Below, piece after piece: positions 8,973 to 17,145 of a DNA stretch of 64,000 bases (position 1 is its first letter; each line of letters opens with the position of its first letter). A program made the position numbers and the translations under genes. Source of the stretch: Flavobacteriales bacterium UBA2306 (GTDB lineage Bacteria > Bacteroidota > Bacteroidia > Flavobacteriales > Weeksellaceae); assembly GCA_002345565.1 (NCBI GenBank), contig DDVS01000002.1, positions 43,355 through 107,354 on the forward strand, read 5' to 3'. The notes beneath the pieces were generated by a model. It worked only from the letters and a program-made list of their open reading frames with translations. It made no database searches and was not told the DNA's origin.

Positions 8973-8991
8973 TAAAGATATTAAACACTGG

Positions 8992-9879
8992 ATGAAAAAT
9001 TTTTTAAAATTAATAAGAATAGAACAGTGGGTAAAGAATTTGTTTGTTTTTGCACCCCTTTTTTTCTCAGGTAAAATCACAAATCCACACTTGTTTTTTG
9101 AAAGCATATTTGCGTTTTTGGTTTTTTCATTTACAGCAAGTTCAATCTACATTATTAATGATTATTTTGATATTGAATCGGACAGAAAACATCCCGAGAA
9201 AAAAAATCGTCCTCTGGCAAGCGGAGCTGTCTCTAAAACCAATGCAAAAATTTTATTCATTTTCCTAATTCTTTTATCAATATCTTCAGTTTTTATAGGT
9301 AATTATCTCTTTAATACCAATTTTTGGAAATTAGGCGTCATCATTGCATTTTATTTTGTAATGAATCTATTCTATACTTTTAAACTCAAACAAGTAGCTA
9401 TTGTTGATATTTTTATCATTGCTATAGGTTTTGTGTTAAGAGTTTTAGCAGGGGGTTATGTTACAGGAATCATTGTGACAAACTGGGCTGTGTTACTAAC
9501 TTTTGTTTTAGCGCTGGTGTTAGCAATTGGAAAAAGAAGAGGAGAATTGATTAATGCACAAGTTTCTGGTAAAACAAGAAAAGCTCTTGATGGTTATAAT
9601 GTTCAATTTGCAGATGTAGCATTGTCTATGAGCTGTACATTAGCAATTATTTGCTATCTTATGTTTACATTATCGGCAGAAGTCCAGGCAAAATTTCATC
9701 CAAGAGTATTCTACACTGTGATATTTGTAGTGTTTGCTTTTATGAGATATTTGCAACAAACATTGGTATATAACAGAACCGAATCTCCTACAAAAATTGT
9801 TTACAAAGATCGTTACATACAAGTTACCATTATACTATGGGTCATTGTTTTTCTCCTTCAAATCTATTTTAAAAAGTAA
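8992..9879 (+). CDS. UbiA-family polyprenyl-phosphate phosphoribosyltransferase (DPPR synthase-like)
   Basis: Integral membrane prenyltransferase, 295 residues, with the Mg-binding motif NDYFDIESD at 56-64. The context RIEQWVKNLFVFAPL and the following RKHPEKKNRPLASG resemble mycobacterial Rv3806c, which transfers 5-phosphoribose from PRPP to decaprenyl phosphate, more than quinone- or haem-type UbiA proteins. About eight hydrophobic segments follow. Its stop overlaps the next start (TAATG), so it is translationally coupled to a DprE1-like oxidase. That neighbour and the following SDR support the DPPR assignment. The acceptor lipid cannot be read from sequence. Confidence 0.85.
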   Translation: MKNFLKLIRIEQWVKNLFVFAPLFFSGKITNPHLFFESIFAFLVFSFTASSIYIINDYFDIESDRKHPEKKNRPLASGAVSKTNAKILFIFLILLSISSVFIGNYLFNTNFWKLGVIIAFYFVMNLFYTFKLKQVAIVDIFIIAIGFVLRVLAGGYVTGIIVTNWAVLLTFVLALVLAIGKRRGELINAQVSGKTRKALDGYNVQFADVALSMSCTLAIICYLMFTLSAEVQAKFHPRVFYTVIFVVFAFMRYLQQTLVYNRTESPTKIVYKDRYIQVTIILWVIVFLLQIYFKK

Positions 9880-11201
9880 TGGGGATGAAACAGAATTTTA
9901 TTAAAAAAATCACCAATTGGGGAAATTTTCCTGTAGTGGAAAAAGAAATGAAATCGGATGATTCTGTTTCTAAAATCAAACAATTTGTCAAAGAAAATAA
10001 TGAAGTGATTGCCAGAGGAAACGGACGTTGTTATGGCGATGCATCTCTTGGAGAACATATTTTTTCCACAAAAAGACTCAATAAATTCATCTCTTTCGAT
10101 AGAATTAATGGCATTATCGAATGTGAATCTGGCGTTCTTCTATCAGAAGTTTTGGAGGTGGCTGTGCCGCAAGGTTATTTTCTGTATGTTACGCCAGGAA
10201 CCAAGTTTGTATCTGTTGGAGGTGCCATTGCTTCCGATGTTCACGGGAAAAATCATCACGCAGAAGGTTGCTTTTCTGAGTATGTAACAGAGTTCAAATT
10301 ATTGAATGAAAACTCAGAAATCATTATTTGTAATCGCGAAGAAAACGCGGATAAATTTTGGGCTACAATTGGCGGAATGGGTTTAACGGGAATTATTCTT
10401 TCAGCCAAATTCAAACTGAAAAATATAGAATCGGCTTACATCAGACAAGAAAGCATCAAAGCAGAAAATCTGGATGAGATTTTCCAATTATTTGATAAAA
10501 GCGAAGATTGGACATATAACGTGGCTTGGATTGATTGTTTCCAAAAAGGAAAAAATCTAGGACGTTCGATTTTGATGAGAGGTGAACACGCGTTGAAAGC
10601 AGAATTGCCAAACAATCTCCAAAAAAATGCATTGAAACTGAAGGAGAAGTTTAATCCTAAAGTGCCTTTTTATTTTCCAGGATTTGTTTTGAACACTTTT
10701 TCTATTAAGATTTTTAATTTTCTTTATTATAACAAGCAAACCAAAAAACAGGTTAATAATTTCATAGATTACGAAACGTTTTTCTATCCTTTGGATTTTG
10801 TGAAAGATTGGAATAAAATCTACGGTAAAAGAGGATTTATCCAGTACCAAATGGTCATCCCAAAAGAAAACGGAAAAGAAGGTATGAAACAAATCTTGGA
10901 AGCTATTGCAAAAAGCGGAAACGGTTCTTTCTTAGCAGTTTTGAAATTATTTGGTAAAGATAATCCGTTGGCTTACAATTCTTTTCCAAAAGAGGGTTAC
11001 ACATTGGCTCTTGATTTTAAAGTCAATAAAGGATTGAAAAAACTGGTTGGTCAATTGGATGCAATCGTTGAGAATTTTGGAGGCAGAATTTACTTGACAA
11101 AAGACAGTATGAGCAAGTCTTCTCTGACTAATTATCTTCAGAATGTTGATTCATCCAAATTCGTTTCTTTACAGCATAAAAGAATTATTAATAATGGTTG
11201 A
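9879..11201 (+). CDS. DprE1-like FAD-dependent oxidase
   Basis: Flavoprotein likely to oxidise polyprenylphosphoryl ribose at C2'. The FAD-binding segment IARGNGRCYGDASLG (45-59) matches the RGLGRSYGD region of DprE1. Near the C-terminus GYTLALDFKVNKGLKKL and FGGRIYLTKDSMS align with mycobacterial GWNICVDFPI... and FGGRLYTAKDS. In this alignment Lys408 matches catalytic Lys418 and Ala377 matches Cys387, the target of benzothiazinone drugs. The protein stops about 20 residues earlier than the mycobacterial enzyme, after LQHKRIINNG. Length 440. An alternative start lies 6 nt downstream. Confidence 0.88.
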   Translation: MGMKQNFIKKITNWGNFPVVEKEMKSDDSVSKIKQFVKENNEVIARGNGRCYGDASLGEHIFSTKRLNKFISFDRINGIIECESGVLLSEVLEVAVPQGYFLYVTPGTKFVSVGGAIASDVHGKNHHAEGCFSEYVTEFKLLNENSEIIICNREENADKFWATIGGMGLTGIILSAKFKLKNIESAYIRQESIKAENLDEIFQLFDKSEDWTYNVAWIDCFQKGKNLGRSILMRGEHALKAELPNNLQKNALKLKEKFNPKVPFYFPGFVLNTFSIKIFNFLYYNKQTKKQVNNFIDYETFFYPLDFVKDWNKIYGKRGFIQYQMVIPKENGKEGMKQILEAIAKSGNGSFLAVLKLFGKDNPLAYNSFPKEGYTLALDFKVNKGLKKLVGQLDAIVENFGGRIYLTKDSMSKSSLTNYLQNVDSSKFVSLQHKRIINNG

Positions 11202-11269
11202 TAGGATTTAGATTTTAATTAAAGACTCTAATATTCTCCAACCCTAAAACTCTAAAACCTAATACCAAT

Positions 11270-11995
11270 ATGATAGTTCTTGGTTCCAATTCCGAAGTTG
11301 CACAGGCATTTGTAGAAGAATGTTTGGCGAAAGGAGAGAAATTCTCCGTCATTTATTTATTAAGTTCCAATCCGGAAACGACAGAGAAATTTGCAGGTCA
11401 TATCAATGTGAAATTTCTTCAGCATTCTGAAATTATTACTTTGGATTTGAGGAAAGAGATTGACTATAAAACTTTGGAAAACATCAACTCCGATTTATTG
11501 TTTTGTGCTTCAGGTTATCTAGGTTTAGGAACTGAAGAAGGTCTTTATGACGACGAAAATACAGCTCAGATTATTGATGTTAATTATGCAAAGTTAGTTC
11601 CTGTACTTAATTTTTTTGCTAAAAAAATGGAATCTAAAAGACAAGGAACGATGATTGTTTTGTCATCGGTTGCTGGCGAAAGAGGAAGACAGAGTAATTT
11701 TATTTACGGAAGTGCAAAAGCAGGATTAACAGCTTATTTGAGTGGACTGAGGAATTATTTATTCGATAAAAAAGTTCAGGTTTTGACTGTGAAACCTGGT
11801 TTTATGGATACCAAAATGACTGAAGGTTTACCTCTCAATCCTGCTCTAACTGCAACGCCTAAAAAAGCAGCAGCAGGAATTTATAAAGCTTACAAAAATA
11901 AAAAAGATGTTGCTTACGTTTTACCAATTTGGGCAATCATTATGATGATAATCAGAAATATTCCTGAATTTATTTTTAAGAAACTGAAACTTTAG
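11270..11995 (+). CDS. DprE2-like short-chain reductase
   Basis: SDR, 241 residues, likely to reduce the keto intermediate to polyprenylphosphoryl arabinose. The N-terminal cofactor loop is VLGSNSEVA, like the LLGGTSEIG of DprE2 rather than a canonical TGxxxGIG. The catalytic residues are Ser132/133 (VLSSVAG), Tyr146 and Lys150 (YGSAK). The hydrophobic, basic C-terminus (LPIWAIIMMIIRNIPEFIFKKLKL region) resembles that of DprE2 and suggests membrane association. It follows the DprE1-like gene after 68 bp in the same direction. Confidence 0.85.
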   Translation: MIVLGSNSEVAQAFVEECLAKGEKFSVIYLLSSNPETTEKFAGHINVKFLQHSEIITLDLRKEIDYKTLENINSDLLFCASGYLGLGTEEGLYDDENTAQIIDVNYAKLVPVLNFFAKKMESKRQGTMIVLSSVAGERGRQSNFIYGSAKAGLTAYLSGLRNYLFDKKVQVLTVKPGFMDTKMTEGLPLNPALTATPKKAAAGIYKAYKNKKDVAYVLPIWAIIMMIIRNIPEFIFKKLKL

Positions 11996-12004
11996 TTTTA
12001 AATT

Positions 12005-12610
12005 TTGAAAGAAAAAATATTATATAAATCCTTTTCGCTTTCGCTAAATCTTTTCATTTTCTTTTTAGGATTTGTGTTTTTTAACCTTATGATTTGGCTT
12101 ACAACTAAAGGATTAAATAATAACATTGATAAGAATGCAAGAATTGCAATGTATGTTATAGATTTTGTTTTCCTTATTTTTTCTTTAGGAAGTTTATACT
12201 ATTTTCTGAAAACCCAGATTGTCAAGCTCACTAATAAACATTTAATTATTTCTTATCAGTTTTTACCTTTTTCAAAAAAGATTTTAATTGAGGATATTAA
12301 AGGATTTATTCAAACTTCAAAACCAGTTACTTATTCAAATAGTTTGTTTGATAAAGGCTCTAAAATTCATACAATTTTTGAAACATTAATCAATTTAAAG
12401 AATGGAGAAAAGATTAAAACTTATTCTTTAAATGATTATGATTTTAAAGAGATTATGAAATTGACTGAAAAAATTAAAAGAGGAGAAAGTAAATTTCAAG
12501 TAGAGAAAATTTCAAATATTGAATTAGTTATTCAAAATATTCCGATGATAATGTTTTTAGTAATGATGTTAATTTTAATTGGTGGATTATATAATGCTTT
12601 AATTTTTTAA
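12005..12610 (+). CDS. Unknown integral membrane protein
   Basis: 201 residues, not recognised. Three hydrophobic stretches are visible at about 12-32, 48-70 and 177-197, with a Lys-rich soluble part between the second and third that contains QIVKLTNKHLIISYQFLPF, reminiscent of a PH-like fold, which is a guess. The proposed start is TTG; no ATG fits the N-terminal helix. The gene is more AT-rich than its neighbours and begins 9 bp after the DprE2-like stop, so it is probably co-transcribed. Its place inside the arabinose-donor cluster could be functional or accidental. Confidence 0.65.
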   Translation: MKEKILYKSFSLSLNLFIFFLGFVFFNLMIWLTTKGLNNNIDKNARIAMYVIDFVFLIFSLGSLYYFLKTQIVKLTNKHLIISYQFLPFSKKILIEDIKGFIQTSKPVTYSNSLFDKGSKIHTIFETLINLKNGEKIKTYSLNDYDFKEIMKLTEKIKRGESKFQVEKISNIELVIQNIPMIMFLVMMLILIGGLYNALIF

Positions 12611-12646
12611 TAATTTACATAAATTGTTTCTTTAAAAATATTATTG

Positions 12647-13234
12647 ATGAAAAAATTATATCTATTCGACTTCGACGGAACTTTAACTTACAAAGACACG
12701 ATGTTTTTGTTTTTGAAGTTTTATGACCCTGCAAAATATTCGGTTCAGTTCTTGAAACACGTTCCACTTTTTGTTTTATTAAAATTAAAGTTGGCAGACG
12801 CAGAATCTGTCAAGAAAAGTTTGATTGCATCCATTCTGAAAGGCAAATCAAGACATCAAATCGAAAAAAAAGCACAACAATTCTTTGAGGAAAACTATCC
12901 AAGTCTGTTCAGAGAAAACGCTTTGGATTTCATTAATAATATTGATAGAACTCATACAGAATCCTATATTGTTTCAGCTTCTCTGGATATTTGGGTGAAA
13001 CCATTTGCTGAGAAACTTAATATGAAATTGCTTTCTACGCAAGCGGAGTTCAAAGATGATATTTTTACAGGGAAATTTGTTGGAAAAAACTGTAATAAAG
13101 AAGAAAAAGTTAAGCGAATTAAACTCGAAATTGGCGATAAGAAATTCGATAAAACAATAGCATTTGGAGATACTTCCGGAGATAAAGCAATGTTCAAATT
13201 TGCAAATGAGGCTCATTATCGATTTTTTCACTAA
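12647..13234 (+). CDS. HAD-IB family phosphatase
   Basis: 195-residue HAD phosphatase. Motif I is FDFDGTL (Asp8, Asp10), motif II is Ser110 in YIVSASLD, and motifs III/IV are NKEEKVKRIK and FGDTSGD (Asp175, Asp179). It belongs to the SerB-like IB subfamily, which acts on small phosphorylated substrates. Next to a DPPR synthase-like gene it is a candidate for removing the 5-phosphate from polyprenylphosphoryl phosphoribose, but this is inference from position. The ATG at 12647 was preferred over the TTG one codon upstream. Confidence 0.85.
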   Translation: MKKLYLFDFDGTLTYKDTMFLFLKFYDPAKYSVQFLKHVPLFVLLKLKLADAESVKKSLIASILKGKSRHQIEKKAQQFFEENYPSLFRENALDFINNIDRTHTESYIVSASLDIWVKPFAEKLNMKLLSTQAEFKDDIFTGKFVGKNCNKEEKVKRIKLEIGDKKFDKTIAFGDTSGDKAMFKFANEAHYRFFH

Positions 13235-13239
13235 TTTTG
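13232..13239 (+). promoter_or_regulatory. -7 box upstream of cysteine desulfurase
   Basis: TAATTTTG matches TAnnTTTG; its TAA is also the stop codon of the HAD gene. No clear -33 TTG was seen. The next start codon is 47 bp downstream. Confidence 0.5.
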
Positions 13240-13285
13240 TAGCTTAATTTTTCGAAAAATTTTCGGCTTCAAATCTAATTTAAAA

Positions 13286-14458
13286 ATGGAAAGAATTTAT
13301 CTGGATAACGCAGCAACTACGCCTCTAGACGATGAGGTGATAGACTGTATGGTGAATGTTTTAAAATTCAATTATGGCAATCCGTCCTCTACACACAGTT
13401 TGGGACAGGAAGCCAAGACCATTTTGGAAGAAGTTAGGCGAAAGATTGCAGATTCTTTGAAAGTGACACCGGGAGAAATCGTTTTCACATCTTGTGGAAC
13501 CGAATCCAATAATATGATTATCAAATCTGCTGTGAATTATCTCGGTGTAGAAAGAATCATCACTTCGGCTCTGGAACACAAATGTGTAGCCGAAACCTGC
13601 CTTGAAATGAAAAAATTGAAAGGTGTGGAATTGGTTTATCTAAGACCAGATTCCAACGGAGATTTCGATTTGAATAAATTGGAAGAAGCTCTAAAATCAT
13701 CAGACAAAAAAACGCTTGTAACATTGATGCACGCTAACAACGAAATCGGGAATATCCTTGATATTGAGAAAGTAGCACATCTTTGCAAAGAAAATAATGC
13801 ACTTTTCCATTCTGATACAGTTCAGACAATGGCGCATTTAGATTTAGATTTTTCTAAAATCCCATTAGATTTTGCATCTTGTAGCGCGCACAAATTTCAC
13901 GGACCAAAAGGCGCCGGATTTGCTTTTGTAAGAAAATCATCTGGTTTGAAAGGAATTATTACAGGTGGGCCGCAAGAAAGAAGCTTAAGAGCTGGAACAG
14001 AAAATGTTACCGGAATTGCAGGTTTAGGAAAAGCTTGGGAAATTTCTCAGGCAAAATTGGAAGACTATAAAAATCATATTCTTGATATCAAGCATTACGC
14101 AATTCAGCAATTGAAAGAAAAAATATCAGGAATTAAATTTAACGGAAGAAGTGCAGACGACAGCAGTTTGTACACTGTTCTTAATGTTTTGTTGCCGTAT
14201 AAAAATCCATTAATCGGATTGCAGTTGGATATGAAAGGGATTGCTATTTCTCAAGGAAGCGCTTGTAGTTCCGGAGCTTCGAAGCCTTCTATGGTTTTGA
14301 TGTCCGTCTTATCGGAAGATGATTTAGACAATTGTACACCAGTTCGAGTTTCATTCAGCCATTTGACGAAAAAGTCTGATATTGATGCATTTGTGAATGC
14401 TTTGGAAGAGATAGGGAAACAATTTGTTATAGAAAAAGCTGATAGTTTACATAGATAA
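13286..14458 (+). CDS. Cysteine desulfurase (NifS/IscS-like)
   Basis: PLP enzyme that takes sulfur from cysteine for Fe-S cluster or thio-cofactor synthesis. The N-terminus IYLDNAATTPLD, the cofactor contact FTSCGTESNN, HANNEIG, the PLP-binding Lys203 in SAHKFHGPKG and the mobile-loop Cys327 in QGSACSSG are all present. Length 390. The loop GSACSSG indicates the short-loop group. No iscU or suf gene is adjacent; the downstream neighbour is thioredoxin, which appears to have its own promoter. Confidence 0.92.
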   Translation: MERIYLDNAATTPLDDEVIDCMVNVLKFNYGNPSSTHSLGQEAKTILEEVRRKIADSLKVTPGEIVFTSCGTESNNMIIKSAVNYLGVERIITSALEHKCVAETCLEMKKLKGVELVYLRPDSNGDFDLNKLEEALKSSDKKTLVTLMHANNEIGNILDIEKVAHLCKENNALFHSDTVQTMAHLDLDFSKIPLDFASCSAHKFHGPKGAGFAFVRKSSGLKGIITGGPQERSLRAGTENVTGIAGLGKAWEISQAKLEDYKNHILDIKHYAIQQLKEKISGIKFNGRSADDSSLYTVLNVLLPYKNPLIGLQLDMKGIAISQGSACSSGASKPSMVLMSVLSEDDLDNCTPVRVSFSHLTKKSDIDAFVNALEEIGKQFVIEKADSLHR

Positions 14459-14487
14459 TCAACAGAATAATTACAATATAAAAGTTG

Positions 14488-14495
14488 TAAATTTG
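14488..14495 (+). promoter_or_regulatory. -7 box of thioredoxin gene
   Basis: TAAATTTG, a perfect TAnnTTTG, 30 bp before the thioredoxin start codon. No convincing -33 box. Confidence 0.55.
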
Positions 14496-14525
14496 TTTAA
14501 TAAAAACAATTAAGAATAAGAAATC

Positions 14526-14843
14526 ATGGCAGTAGAAATTACAGATCAATCGTTTCAAGAAACAGTATTAAATTCAGATAAACCAGTATTGGTAGATTTT
14601 TGGGCAACGTGGTGCGGACCTTGCAGAATGTTAGGACCAATCATCGAAGAGGTTGCAGCAGATTTTGAAGGCAAAGCATTAGTAGGTAAAGTTGATGTAG
14701 ATAACAATCAGCAAGTTTCTGTAGACTACGGAATCAGAAATATACCAACCGTTCTAATTTTCAAAAATGGCGAAGTGGTAGATAAAATTGTTGGTGTAGC
14801 ACCTAAAGAAGTGATAGCTGAGAAATTAAATTCTTACTTGTAA
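14526..14843 (+). CDS. trxA: Thioredoxin
   Basis: 105-residue cytoplasmic thioredoxin that reduces protein disulfides. The active site is FWATWCGPCRMLGP with Cys30 and Cys33. The cis-proline is in RNIPTVLIFKNGE, as in TrxA. No signal peptide. It has its own -7 box upstream and an intrinsic terminator 23 bp after the stop, so it looks monocistronic. Confidence 0.95.
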   Translation: MAVEITDQSFQETVLNSDKPVLVDFWATWCGPCRMLGPIIEEVAADFEGKALVGKVDVDNNQQVSVDYGIRNIPTVLIFKNGEVVDKIVGVAPKEVIAEKLNSYL

Positions 14844-14866
14844 GAAAATAATATAATTGAAAATGA

Positions 14867-14896
14867 ACGCTTTCCTTACGGGAAGGCGTTTTTTTT
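14867..14896 (+). terminator. Terminator after thioredoxin
   Basis: Stem AACGCTTTCC / GGAAGGCGTT (one T-G pair), loop TTAC, followed by T6. Confidence 0.85.
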
Positions 14897-14906
14897 ATGT
14901 AAAAAT

Positions 14907-14936
14907 TTGCAGTTGTCAATTATTGTTGTATTTTTG
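14907..14936 (+). promoter_or_regulatory. Promoter of the tRNA-Asp pair
   Basis: -33 TTG at 14907-14909, a 19-bp spacer and -7 TATTTTTG at 14929-14936: a full match to the Bacteroidota primary sigma consensus, 43 bp before the first tRNA. Confidence 0.8.
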
Positions 14937-14979
14937 CAACCACAATAACAAAGGGTGTTAATCTTGAGTTATGGCAAAA

Positions 14980-15053
14980 GATCCGGTAGTTCAGCTGGTT
15001 AGAATGCCGCCCTGTCACGGCGGAGGTCGCGGGTTCGAGTCCCGTCCGGATCG
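14980..15053 (+). tRNA. tRNA-Asp (GTC), copy 1
   Basis: 74-nt cloverleaf. The acceptor arms GATCCGG / CCGGATC pair fully, the D arm is GTTC...GAAT, the anticodon stem CCGCC / GGCGG holds the loop CTGTCAC with anticodon GTC, and the T arm is GCGGG TTCGAGT CCCGT. The discriminator is G and CCA is not encoded. Confidence 0.97.
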
Positions 15054-15086
15054 CAAAGTTTTTACAATTTTAACTTTAAAAAAATT

Positions 15087-15160
15087 GATCCGGTAGTTCA
15101 GCTGGTTAGAATGCCGCCCTGTCACGGCGGAGGTCGCGGGTTCGAGTCCCGTCCGGATCG
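15087..15160 (+). tRNA. tRNA-Asp (GTC), copy 2
   Basis: Identical in sequence to the copy at 14980-15053 and 33 bp downstream of it, so both are probably processed from one transcript that ends at the hairpin at 15184. Confidence 0.97.
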
Positions 15161-15183
15161 CAAGCAGAAATGCAATTGATTAC

Positions 15184-15221
15184 AAAACCCTTCAAATCTT
15201 GATTTGAAGGGTTTTTATTTT
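15184..15221 (+). terminator. Terminator of the tRNA-Asp transcript
   Basis: Perfect inverted repeat AACCCTTCAAATC / GATTTGAAGGGTT followed by a T-rich tract. Confidence 0.85.
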
Positions 15222-15269
15222 TAATACAATAAAGTGTTAATTATTGTAAAGAAAAATTGTAATTTCCAG

Positions 15270-15336
15270 AAATAAAAACCCTTTCAGATATTCCAATTGG
15301 CGACGCCAAATCTTGGATTTCTGAAAGGGTTTCCTA
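15270..15336 (-). terminator. Compound hairpin terminator of the GH28 gene
   Basis: Outer arms AAACCCTTTCAGA (15276-15288) and TCTGAAAGGGTTT (15320-15332) are perfect. Inside lie TCCAA / TTGGA and a TTGGC-GAC-GCCAA dyad. On the minus strand the stem ends in a T tract, 18 bp past the GH28 stop. It may also stop plus-strand readthrough from the tRNA genes. Confidence 0.75.
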
Positions 15337-15353
15337 ATAAATTTTAATTCAGT

Positions 15354-16841
15354 TTACTTCACAATAATCGCTTTTTTCAGATTGCTGTCAATTTTATAAT
15401 CTGTAGATTGATTGATTTTCACATTTTCAAAAACGATATTCTGTGCATTCTTGCCAACAATTCCTTTTTTACTGGTGATATTCACGTTTTTAAAGAAAAG
15501 ATTTTCAATCAGTTTTTCAGGAAGTCCGCTGAAACTGAAAGCCGTTTCAGACGAAGAACAATTCACATTACTCACGTAAAAATCGTGAAAATATGGCACT
15601 TTTTCACCGGTATGTTGCGCAGCTTCACTTTCTTTTGTGCTGCCAACTGGCGCATCCGCATAGAACGTATCAAATAAAACCGCTTCCTTAATAATGTTTT
15701 TCATTTCGATATTGTCGATGAAAATTTGACTCACATCGCCACCTCTTCCCGAGTTGCTTTTCACACGGATTCCGATATCTGTTCCATCAAAAGTACAGTT
15801 CGTAACGTAGATATTTTTCATTCCACCGTCTGTATTGCTTCCGATTACAAAACCGCCGTGACCTTCATTCACAGTACATTCTGCGATGATGACGTTTTGT
15901 AAATTAGCTTCGCCATTTTTCGGCGTTCCGCTGGATTTCATACAGATTCCGTCGTCGCCTGCGTTCACTTTTGTATTGTAAATAATCACGTTTTTCGAAG
16001 CACTAATGTCAATTCCGTCTCCGTTTTGAGCCCATTTTGGATTGTAAACCGTTGTATTTCTGATGACAAGATTGGTGATTTGTTTCGGATTGATAACAAA
16101 TTTCGGAGAGTTTCGGAAAGTTGGCCCGTCAATCAAAAGATTCGTCACTTTTGATAAAGTAAACATCATCGGCCTTAAGAAATGATGCAATTGCTCATAC
16201 ATATCTATTGTTGCGCCTGGTGTTTTCATAATCACTTTTGCTAATTCTTCGCCATTTTTTGCAGCTGCACTTGGCCACCAGATTTTCCCGTCGTCACTCA
16301 AAACACTTCCAGATTTTGCAACCAATTCTTGCCATTGAGCAGGAGTTGTTTTGAATTTCTTCACAGGTCTCCAAGCTTCGCCCGCACCGTCAAAAATTCC
16401 TTTTCCTGTAAAAGAAACATCTTTCAAATTATTTCCCCAGATTGGCGCTGTCACTTCAAATTTTCCTGCAGAAGTTTCTCTCAAAGGAAATTGTTTAATA
16501 TCTGAACTGAATTGCACAACCGCACCTTCCTCTACATGAAAATCGATTTTACTTTTCAATTCGATTGGTCCCGTTAACCAAGTTCCTGCTGGAACAATCA
16601 GTCTTCCGCCGCCGTTTTGAGCAATCGTGGAAATCGCTTTTTCAAATGCTTTTGTGTTCAAGGTCTTTCCGTCGCCAACACCTCCGAAATCCTTGAAGTT
16701 ATAATCCTTTTGAGGGATTGTTGGCAAAACCATTTCCCCAAATTTGAAGGGTGCTTTCTGGATGTAGTAATTAATGTCATTTTTCTGAGCAAAAACTATT
16801 GCTGTCACAGAAAATGCGATACCTATTAAAAGTTTTTTCAT
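15354..16841 (-). CDS. Glycoside hydrolase family 28 (polygalacturonase-like)
   Basis: Exported pectin-degrading hydrolase, 495 residues, right-handed beta-helix fold. The signal peptide MKKLLIGIAFSVTAIVFAQ is clear. GH28 motifs occur in order: NGDGIDIS, NAGDDGICMKSS, NEGHGGFVIGSN and GIRVKSNSGRGG, giving the acid pair GDD, the GHG histidine and the RVK substrate residues. A plant-type polygalacturonase would have NTD at the first motif; NGD here may mean a different galacturonide or rhamnogalacturonan substrate. There is no other pectin gene nearby, but a LacI-type operator sits 150 bp upstream. Confidence 0.9.
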   Translation of the reverse strand: MKKLLIGIAFSVTAIVFAQKNDINYYIQKAPFKFGEMVLPTIPQKDYNFKDFGGVGDGKTLNTKAFEKAISTIAQNGGGRLIVPAGTWLTGPIELKSKIDFHVEEGAVVQFSSDIKQFPLRETSAGKFEVTAPIWGNNLKDVSFTGKGIFDGAGEAWRPVKKFKTTPAQWQELVAKSGSVLSDDGKIWWPSAAAKNGEELAKVIMKTPGATIDMYEQLHHFLRPMMFTLSKVTNLLIDGPTFRNSPKFVINPKQITNLVIRNTTVYNPKWAQNGDGIDISASKNVIIYNTKVNAGDDGICMKSSGTPKNGEANLQNVIIAECTVNEGHGGFVIGSNTDGGMKNIYVTNCTFDGTDIGIRVKSNSGRGGDVSQIFIDNIEMKNIIKEAVLFDTFYADAPVGSTKESEAAQHTGEKVPYFHDFYVSNVNCSSSETAFSFSGLPEKLIENLFFKNVNITSKKGIVGKNAQNIVFENVKINQSTDYKIDSNLKKAIIVK

Positions 16842-16993
16842 TGTTATTGATATGAGTTCTTTTGATTGATTCTAAATCTATTGGTTAAATTAAATTGTTG
16901 CTTAATAAAAAAATCAGAATTTTACAGAAATACATTTTAGAAACATACTTATTACAATTCCGAATGCAGGTAAAATTAAACAAAATAACGAAA

Positions 16994-17011
16994 TGTGCAA
17001 TCGATTGCGCA
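16994..17011. promoter_or_regulatory. LacI-family-type operator
   Basis: TGTGCAATCGATTGCGCA: a palindrome with central CG and only one mismatched pair, the form of LacI-family operators, in the 283-bp gap between GH28 (start 16841, leftward) and fabV (rightward). I recall similar sites upstream of pectin and hexuronate genes in Bacteroidota. The rest of this gap shows no coding potential; no clear -7 box was found for GH28. Confidence 0.6.
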
Positions 17012-17145
17012 AAATAAAAATAATGACTCTCGTAAAGTGTTGTCAATGCTGAGAAAACCAAAAATCAGAATAGGCTTTTTTAAACAAAATTCTTAATATT
17101 TGATTCAAATTTCTTTAATTTGCAATGCTAAAAATAATTTCAACA

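Noticed and set aside
14980..15160. Integration site at the duplicated tRNA-Asp genes
   Set aside because: Both copies are intact and no integrase or mobile gene lies nearby; tandem tRNA copies are common.
17096..17122. Consensus promoter for fabV
   Set aside because: TAATTTG is one base short of TAnnTTTG, and the upstream TTTG is only 13 bp away, outside the usual spacing. It was mentioned only as near-consensus.
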